A DNA stretch of 64,000 nucleotides from Streptomyces sp. NBC_00306 (GTDB taxonomy: Bacteria; Actinomycetota; Actinomycetes; Streptomycetales; Streptomycetaceae), in assembly GCF_036169555.1 (NCBI RefSeq), contig NZ_CP108032.1:2232001-2296000 (forward strand), written 5' to 3'. Shown one piece after another: positions 58,952 through 64,000 of this stretch (position 1 is its first letter; every line of letters begins with the position of its first letter). Made by a program: the position numbers and the translations under genes. The notes beneath the pieces were generated by a model. The model did not search any database and had not been told where the DNA came from. It saw nothing but the letters and a program-made list of their open reading frames with translations.

Positions 58952-59956
58952 ATGAGCGGAATCATGCGATGGGGCGTACTGGCGACGGGCGGCATCGCCG
59001 CCGCTTTCACGGCTGATCTGCAACAGATGCCGGATGCCGAGGTGGTGGCGGTGGCGTCCCGCAGCGAGGCGTCCGCGCAGGCCTTCGCCGACCGCTTCGG
59101 CATCCCCCGGGCGTACGGCGACTGGGCCTCGCTGGCCGCCGACGAGGACGTCGATGTGGTGTACATCGCCACACCGCACTCCGCGCACCGGGCGGCCGCG
59201 GGGCTCTGTCTGGCGGCCGGAAAGGCGGTGTTGTGCGAGAAGGCGTTCACGCTCGACGCGGCCGAGGCCGGGGAACTCGTGGACCTCGCCACCGAGCGCG
59301 GGCTGTTCCTGATGGAGGGGATGTGGATGTACTGCCATCCCCTGATGCGCCAACTCGTCGAGCTCGTCGCCGACGGCACGATCGGCGACATCCGCTCCGT
59401 GTCCGCCGACTTCGGCCTCGCGGGCCCGTTCGACGCCGGCCACCGGCTGCGCGATCCGGCGCTCGGCGGCGGCGCGCTGCTCGATCTCGGTGTCTATCCG
59501 GTGTCGTTCGCGCAGCTGCTGCTCGGCGAGCCGGACCGGATCGAGGCGCACGCGCTGCTCGCGCCCGAGGGCGTGGATCTGCACACGGGCATGCTGCTGG
59601 GCTGGGAGTCGGGCGCGTCCGCGCTGCTGTCGTGCTCGATCGTGGCGGACACCCCGATGACGGCGTCGGTGACCGGCACGAAGGGCCGCGTCGAGTTTCC
59701 GCGCGGCTTCTTCCACCCCGAGCGGTTCGTCCTGCACCGGGAGGGCGAACAGCCGCGGGAGTTCGCGGTTCCGGCCGACCCGCATCCGTTCCGGCACGAG
59801 GCGGCCGAGGTGATGCGGTGTCTGCGGGCCGGCGAGAAGCAGTCGCCGCTGGTGCCGCTGGAGGGGACGCTCGCGGTGATGCGGACGCTCGACGCGGTAC
59901 GGGACCGCATCGGCGTCCGCTATCCCGGCGAGGCGGGCAGCGTCACACCGGGGTGA
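58952..59956 (+). CDS. Gfo/Idh/MocA-family oxidoreductase
   Basis: 334-residue NAD(P)-dependent sugar or cyclitol oxidoreductase. Rossmann N-terminus: MRWGVLATGGIAAAFTADLQ, VVAVASRSEASAQAFADRFG, VYIATPHSAHRAAAG, and the EK pair in AVLCEKAFTLD. The second domain has GGGALLDLGVYPVSFAQLLL with catalytic Asp region and VTGTKGRVEFPRGFFHP. ATG 58952 (MSGIMRWG) was chosen; ATG 58964 is an alternative. Convergent with PhoD, overlapping by 14 bp. Confidence 0.9.
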   Translation: MSGIMRWGVLATGGIAAAFTADLQQMPDAEVVAVASRSEASAQAFADRFGIPRAYGDWASLAADEDVDVVYIATPHSAHRAAAGLCLAAGKAVLCEKAFTLDAAEAGELVDLATERGLFLMEGMWMYCHPLMRQLVELVADGTIGDIRSVSADFGLAGPFDAGHRLRDPALGGGALLDLGVYPVSFAQLLLGEPDRIEAHALLAPEGVDLHTGMLLGWESGASALLSCSIVADTPMTASVTGTKGRVEFPRGFFHPERFVLHREGEQPREFAVPADPHPFRHEAAEVMRCLRAGEKQSPLVPLEGTLAVMRTLDAVRDRIGVRYPGEAGSVTPG

Positions 59957-61565
59957 GGCCCGGGTTGCCGGACTCGGTGACGAACGACGCCGCCGTGGTG
60001 AGCGGCGCGCCCGGGGTGGTGACGGCGCTGACGGTCTTGAAGTCCGCCCGTGCCTGACGCTCGCCGTAGGTGACCGTCACATAGCCGCGCCGGCCGTTGT
60101 AGAACTTCATGTGCGGGTTGGCCTGGGTGAAGCTGTCCCAGTTGGCGGGCTTGTCGGCGCCGTCCTTGCCGCTGCTGATGGACGTGGCGACGATCTCGGT
60201 GCCGAGCGTGCGGGACGCGGGGTCGGCCCAGTCCTTCTTGAGGTCGAAGCCGTAGCCGACGTGCACGTCACCCGTGAGGACCATCAGGTTCTCGATGCCG
60301 GCGGTCTGCGCGCCGGCGAGAACCCGCTGCCGGGACGCCGGGTAGCCGTCCCATGCGTCCATGCTGAGCTTGTAGGCGGCAGTGGGGACGTCCCGGCGCT
60401 GGGCGAACGCGACCTGCTGGGGCACGACGTTCCAGCGGGAGCCGGACCGCTTCCAGCCGTCGATGAGCCACCGCTCCTGCGTCGCACCGGTGAGGGTGCG
60501 CGACGGGTCCTCGGACTCCGGGCCCGGCACCTTCCAGCCGTCGCCGTACGCCTGGTCGGAGCGGTACTGGCGGGTGTCGAGGATGTCGAACTGGGCGAGC
60601 CGGCCGAAGTGCAGCCGCCGGTAGAGCTGCATGTCGGGCCCCTTGGGCTGCTGGGGCCTGCGCAGCGGCTGGTTCTCCCAGTACGCCCGGTAGGCGGCGG
60701 CGCGGCGGAGCAGGAATTCCTCCGGCGGGACGTCGTTCTCGGGTGTCTCGTCGGCGTAGTTGTTCTCGGTCTCGTGGTCGTCCCAGGTCAGGACGAAGGG
60801 GTGCGCGGCGTGGGCGGCCATCAGGTCGGGGTCCGACTTGTAGAGGCCGTAGCGCATCCGGTAGTCCTCGAGCGTGACCGTCTCCCGGTTGAAGTGGGCG
60901 GGCAGCCGGCGGTCGGTGTAGTTGCGGGCGCCGCCGACGGCGTTCACGGCGTACTCGTAGAGGTAGTCGCCGAGGTGGAACACGGCGTCGAGCTCCTCCT
61001 CGGCGAGGTGCCGGTACGCGGTGAAGTAGCCGTCGTGGTACGCCTGGCAGGACACCGCGGCGATCTTCAGCTCGCCGATGCGCGCGGAGCGGGCGGGCGC
61101 GGTGCGGGTGCGGCCGACCGGGCTGATCCAGGTGCCGGTGCGGAAGCGGTAGTAGTAGGGACGGTCGTTGTCGAGCCCGCCGGCCTCGACGTGCAGGCTG
61201 TGGTGGAACTCGGGGTGGGCGGTGACCGAGCCGCGCCGTGCGATGCGCGCGAAACGGGAGTCGTGGGCGATCTCCCAGCGCACGGTGAACGTGCCGCGGG
61301 GCAGTCCGCCGTCGGGCTCGTAGGGGCGGGGGGCGAGACGGGTCCACAGCAGGACGGAGCCGGGCTGCGGGTCCCCGGACGCGACGCCCAGCGTGAAGGG
61401 GTCCTCGGTGATCTTCCTGGAGTCCAGTGCGGCTGCGTGGGCGGTGCCGGGCAGGTCGACGGCGAACGCGAGCGCCGCGGCGGCACCGGTCACGGTGAGA
61501 AACCTGCGGCGGCCGATGTGCTGGGCGGCGGCCCGGAGCTCGGGTGCGTGCGATGCGGGTCTCAT
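59943..61565 (-). CDS. phoD: Alkaline phosphatase PhoD, Tat-exported
   Basis: 540-residue secreted phosphatase/phosphodiesterase that releases phosphate outside the cell. The twin-arginine signal is GRRRFLTVTGAAAALAFAVD, with cleavage after AHA. PhoD landmarks: FTLGVASGDPQPGSVLLWTR (N-terminal beta domain), AVSCQAYHDGYFTAYRHLAE, AVFHLGDYLYEY, VLTWDDHETENNYADE and MVLTGDVHVGYGFDLKKDW, which supply the iron/calcium ligands. ATG at 61563-61565 has GGGAGGGG. In Streptomyces phoD is usually under PhoP, but I did not find a convincing PHO box upstream. Confidence 0.94.
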   Translation of the reverse strand: MRPASHAPELRAAAQHIGRRRFLTVTGAAAALAFAVDLPGTAHAAALDSRKITEDPFTLGVASGDPQPGSVLLWTRLAPRPYEPDGGLPRGTFTVRWEIAHDSRFARIARRGSVTAHPEFHHSLHVEAGGLDNDRPYYYRFRTGTWISPVGRTRTAPARSARIGELKIAAVSCQAYHDGYFTAYRHLAEEELDAVFHLGDYLYEYAVNAVGGARNYTDRRLPAHFNRETVTLEDYRMRYGLYKSDPDLMAAHAAHPFVLTWDDHETENNYADETPENDVPPEEFLLRRAAAYRAYWENQPLRRPQQPKGPDMQLYRRLHFGRLAQFDILDTRQYRSDQAYGDGWKVPGPESEDPSRTLTGATQERWLIDGWKRSGSRWNVVPQQVAFAQRRDVPTAAYKLSMDAWDGYPASRQRVLAGAQTAGIENLMVLTGDVHVGYGFDLKKDWADPASRTLGTEIVATSISSGKDGADKPANWDSFTQANPHMKFYNGRRGYVTVTYGERQARADFKTVSAVTTPGAPLTTAASFVTESGNPGLTPV

Positions 61566-61698
61566 GTGCCCCTCCCATGACGGATGTTGTCCTTCCGCAT
61601 TGGAGTAGGGGCCGACGACTCCGCGTTGTCGAGTACACAACATCCGTATGTCGGTCGGATGAGTTCCCCGTACAGGTACGCGGCTACGCTGCGCGTCC

Positions 61699-62451
61699 AT
61701 GAACACTGGGACGAGGATTGCGGTGGTGACGGGAGCGGGTTCCGGCATCGGCCGGAGCGTCGCGCTGACGCTGGCCGAGGCGGGATGGTCGGTCGCGGTG
61801 GCGGGCAGAAGGGCTGAGGCTCTGGAGGAAACGGCGTCGCTGGCGGGTGGGAATGTCCTGTGTGTTCCCACTGATGTGACGTCACCGCCCGATGTCACCA
61901 CGCTCTTTGCCACGGTTTGTCAGCATTTCGGGCGTGTCGACCTGCTCTTCAACAACGCGGGGGTGTCGGGTCCCCGGGGTGTCCGCTTCGAGGACCTCTC
62001 GTACGAGGACTGGCGCACGGTCGTGGACGTGAATCTCACCGGCGCGTTCCTGTGCGCGCAGGCCGCGTTCCGGGTGATGAAGGACCAGTCCCCGCAGGGC
62101 GGGCGGATCATCAACAATGGCTCGATCTCGGCGCACGTCCCGCGTCCGAACTCCGCCCCCTACACCGCGACCAAGCACGCGATGACCGGTCTGACGAAGT
62201 CCCTGTCGCTGGACGGCCGTCCCCACGCGATCGCCTGCGGCCAGATCGACATCGGCAACGCGGCCACCGAGATGACGCAGCGCATGCGGTCGGGGATTCT
62301 CCAGGCGAACGGCGAGGTGGTCGTGGAGCCGGTGATGGACGCGGCGGACGTGGCGCGGACGGTGCTCCACATGGCGGAGCTGCCGCTCGCCGCGAATGTG
62401 CAGTTCGCGACGGTGATGGCGACGGCGATGCCGTACATCGGGCGGGGCTGA
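61699..62451 (+). CDS. Short-chain dehydrogenase/reductase
   Basis: 250-residue SDR enzyme. NAD(P) loop [20 protein letters not shown] with [13 protein letters not shown] (Arg pair, suggesting NADPH), [22 protein letters not shown] (catalytic Ser) and [20 protein letters not shown] (Tyr, Lys). The substrate is unknown. ATG 61699 has no ribosome-binding site; TACGCT at 61685-61690 could be a -10 for a leaderless transcript. Divergent from phoD, with 133 bp between. Confidence 0.9.
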   Translation: MNTGTRIAVVTGAGSGIGRSVALTLAEAGWSVAVAGRRAEALEETASLAGGNVLCVPTDVTSPPDVTTLFATVCQHFGRVDLLFNNAGVSGPRGVRFEDLSYEDWRTVVDVNLTGAFLCAQAAFRVMKDQSPQGGRIINNGSISAHVPRPNSAPYTATKHAMTGLTKSLSLDGRPHAIACGQIDIGNAATEMTQRMRSGILQANGEVVVEPVMDAADVARTVLHMAELPLAANVQFATVMATAMPYIGRG

Positions 62452-62500
62452 GGGAGCGGACGCTCGGGGGCGGGTGCGGGTGCGGGTGCTCCGGGGGTCG

Positions 62501-62606
62501 GTGCGGGTGGTCCGGCTCCGGGTCGCGTACGGGTGCTCCGGGGCGGGTGCGGGTGGTCCGGGGCGGGTGCGGGTGGTCCGGCTCCGGGTCGCGTACGGGT
62601 GCTCCG
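62501..62606. repeat. GC-rich tandem repeats after the SDR gene
   Basis: A 40-bp unit occurs at 62501-62540 and 62567-62606, with a 20-bp unit (GGGCGGGTGCGGGTGGTCCG) repeated at 62541-62560 and 62561-62580 between them. The whole 206-bp gap to the P450 gene is built of GGGTGC- and GGTCCGG-type motifs. Confidence 0.85.
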
Positions 62607-62657
62607 CCCGAGCCCGGGCCGCTCGGAGGGCGGCCGGAGTCGCGGCCGCCCCGGGGC

Positions 62658-63860
62658 TCACCCTCCGAACCGCACCGGCAGGTATTTGATGCCGTTGATG
62701 AAGTCCGACCGCATCCGCCGCGGCTCGCCCGTCAGCTCCACCTCGGTGTGCCGGCGCAGCAGCTCCCGCGTCAGGGCCTTGATCTGGGTCCTGGCCAGAC
62801 CCGCGCCGAGACAGAAATGCGGCCCGCCGCCGCCGAAGGTCAGATGCTCGTTCGGGGTCCGGCGGATGTCGAAGGTGTCCGGCTCCTCGAAGACCGCCTC
62901 GTCCCGGTTGGCGGAGGTGTAGTATAGCACCGCCTTCTGTCCGGCCTTGACCGGTACGCCCCGCACCTCGGTGTCGCGGGTCGCCGTACGCCGGAAGTTG
63001 TGGATCGAGCCGTTCCAGCGCAGCAGCTCCTCCGTCGCCGTCGCCCACAGCGCGTCGTCGTCGATCCCCGCGGCCAACTCGGCGCGTGCCGCCGGCTGTT
63101 CGACGAGCGTGAGCATCGTGCCCGCCAGCAGGTTGCGGGTGGTCTCGTTGCCGGCCACGACGAGCGTCACGAAGAACATGTCGATCTCGTGGGTGCTCAG
63201 CCGCTCCCCCTCGACCTCCGCGTGGACCAGCGCGCTCATGATGTCGTCGCGCGGTGATCCGCGGCGGACGGCCGCCAGATCGTCGCAGTAGGCGTAGATC
63301 TCCGCGGCCGCGTTCTGCCCGTCCTCGGGGGACGTACGGAAGTCCGGATCCTGGTGGCCGACCATCCGGTTGCTCCAGTCGAAGATGCGGTCCTCGTCCG
63401 CGGCCGGGACGCCGATCATCTCGCAGATGATCTGCAACGGGAGGCGGGCCGCGATCTCCTGGACGAACTCCGACTCGTACCCCTTCGCCGAGACCGTCGA
63501 TGCCAGCACCTGTGCCCGGCGCTGGATGTCGTCGGTGAGCTTGCGGACCATGCGCGGCGAGAACGCGGAGCTCACCAGGCGCCGGTAGCGGGTGTGCTTG
63601 GGCGGGTCCATCCCGACCAGGGTGAGGCCGAGACTCTCCAACGCCTCGGGGGTCTGGTCCCGGATGAAGAACGAGCCGAGCTCCACCGACCACAGCTCGG
63701 GGTCGCGGCTCGCGGCGACGATGTCCTCGTGCCGGGTGAGCGCGAAGAAGCCCTGGTTGCCCGGGACTTCGTGCCAGTGCACCGGATCCTCGCGCCGCAG
63801 CAGGGCGAACTGCCCGTGCGGAACCTCGCGCGCCCACGTGTCCTCGAGCAGATCGATCAT
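62658..63860 (-). CDS. Cytochrome P450
   Basis: 400-residue bacterial P450. I-helix VTLVVAGNETTRNLLAG (near residue 237) with the usual acid-Thr pair, ExxR as EELLRWNG, meander TSANRDEAVFEEPDTF and the heme loop LTFGGGGPHFCLGAGLARTQ (Cys near residue 348). It begins MIDLLEDTWAREVPHGQF; ATG at 63858-63860 has GGGGAG upstream. The frame is open to 63932, and the longer form would begin inside the neighbouring stop codon region. Similar P450s (CYP124/125/142 region of the family) oxidise lipids or sterol chains; substrate is not determinable. An operator-like palindrome lies 59 bp upstream. Confidence 0.92.
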   Translation of the reverse strand: MIDLLEDTWAREVPHGQFALLRREDPVHWHEVPGNQGFFALTRHEDIVAASRDPELWSVELGSFFIRDQTPEALESLGLTLVGMDPPKHTRYRRLVSSAFSPRMVRKLTDDIQRRAQVLASTVSAKGYESEFVQEIAARLPLQIICEMIGVPAADEDRIFDWSNRMVGHQDPDFRTSPEDGQNAAAEIYAYCDDLAAVRRGSPRDDIMSALVHAEVEGERLSTHEIDMFFVTLVVAGNETTRNLLAGTMLTLVEQPAARAELAAGIDDDALWATATEELLRWNGSIHNFRRTATRDTEVRGVPVKAGQKAVLYYTSANRDEAVFEEPDTFDIRRTPNEHLTFGGGGPHFCLGAGLARTQIKALTRELLRRHTEVELTGEPRRMRSDFINGIKYLPVRFGG

Positions 63861-63918
63861 GACCGGGCTCCCCGGGATGTCGTCGCAGTGGCGGTACATC
63901 CCGAGGAACCCACAGATC

Positions 63919-63931
63919 TGACGGTCCGTCA
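63919..63931. promoter_or_regulatory. 13-bp palindrome upstream of the P450, across a stop codon
   Basis: TGACGGTCCGTCA is a perfect odd-length palindrome. It covers the stop codon of the upstream partial gene and lies 59 bp before the P450 start, a plausible TetR-class operator for independent P450 control. Confidence 0.5.
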
Positions 63932-64000
63932 ATCCTGTCGTCGGTGCTGTGTGCGGGAGAGGAGCCTGTCGATCTCCTCCATCTGCTCCGGCCGCAGCGG
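63929..64000 (-). CDS. C-terminal end of an unidentified gene
   Basis: The last 23 codons of a minus-strand gene that enters from the right edge: PLRPEQMEEIDRLLSRTQH then RRQD and TGA. The sequence is helical and charged. The LRPEQMEEIDRLL stretch resembles the final helix of several families, including aldo-keto reductases, so no function is assigned. It lies 68 bp upstream of the P450 on the same strand and may be cotranscribed. Confidence 0.6.
   Translation of the reverse strand, partial: PLRPEQMEEIDRLLSRTQHRRQD

Noticed and set aside
61566..61698. PHO box upstream of phoD
   Set aside because: No pair of GTTCACC-like 11-bp repeats can be found; the best matches are too weak.

Overview
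The window is a piece of a high-GC actinobacterial chromosome, almost certainly Streptomyces. The evidence is GC-rich codon use, many GTG and some TTG starts, ATGA/GTGA gene overlaps, and a run of Streptomyces core genes: malE-aglA-malR, glnE, glnA2, nadE, panB, map, hmuTUV and efeOBU. It reads as an ordinary chromosomal region with small accessory insertions and several repeat-filled gaps. I saw no rRNA, tRNA, CRISPR array, prophage or complete insertion sequence.

Layout. 1-4632: maltose/maltodextrin uptake (malF partial, malE) divergent from an alpha-glucosidase gene and the LacI-type repressor gene malR; two CTTGCAG-type operators lie between the two arms. 4719-10742: PAP2 phosphatase, glnE and small enzymes (flavin-reductase-like, two VOC proteins, an MT0933-type antitoxin-like protein). 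11505-14948: a tightly coupled minus-strand operon of an antibiotic-biosynthesis-type monooxygenase, a beta-hydroxyacid-dehydrogenase-like enzyme, an amidohydrolase and a cytochrome P450, which looks like an uncharacterised oxidative pathway. 15265-25245: glnA2, a secreted protein/DUF3105/DUF305 cassette, a hydrolase, nadE, an MFS exporter and a membrane-anchored endonuclease/exonuclease/phosphatase-fold protein. 25442-30891: TetR plus a DHA2 exporter, panB, and a DrrAB-like ABC exporter whose promoter carries an array of 11-bp direct repeats.

30918-39941: a large AfsR/SARP-type regulator converging on the ABC exporter, an M50-like membrane protease, an F420-dependent NADP reductase, an MFS exporter, a 192-bp tandem repeat region, and map. 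40058-52188 is an iron and heme acquisition island: heme oxygenase, two HtaA-domain surface proteins, hmuTUV, then efeO-efeB-efeU, with iron-box-like palindromes at three promoter regions. Together these genes would capture heme at the surface, import it, release iron with heme oxygenase, and take up elemental iron through EfeUOB.

52211-64000: a palindromic 34-bp tandem repeat array, a degenerate Prim-Pol-like protein, a TetR gene with a duplicated 3' end, a DDAH-family hydrolase, an Rsm22-like methyltransferase homologue, a Bcr/CflA exporter, a Gfo/Idh/MocA oxidoreductase, PhoD phosphatase, a short-chain dehydrogenase and a second P450. The far right holds only the last 23 codons of another gene.

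Gene starts were chosen from ribosome-binding sites and overlaps. Functions rest on motifs read by eye and recognised families; no database search was run.
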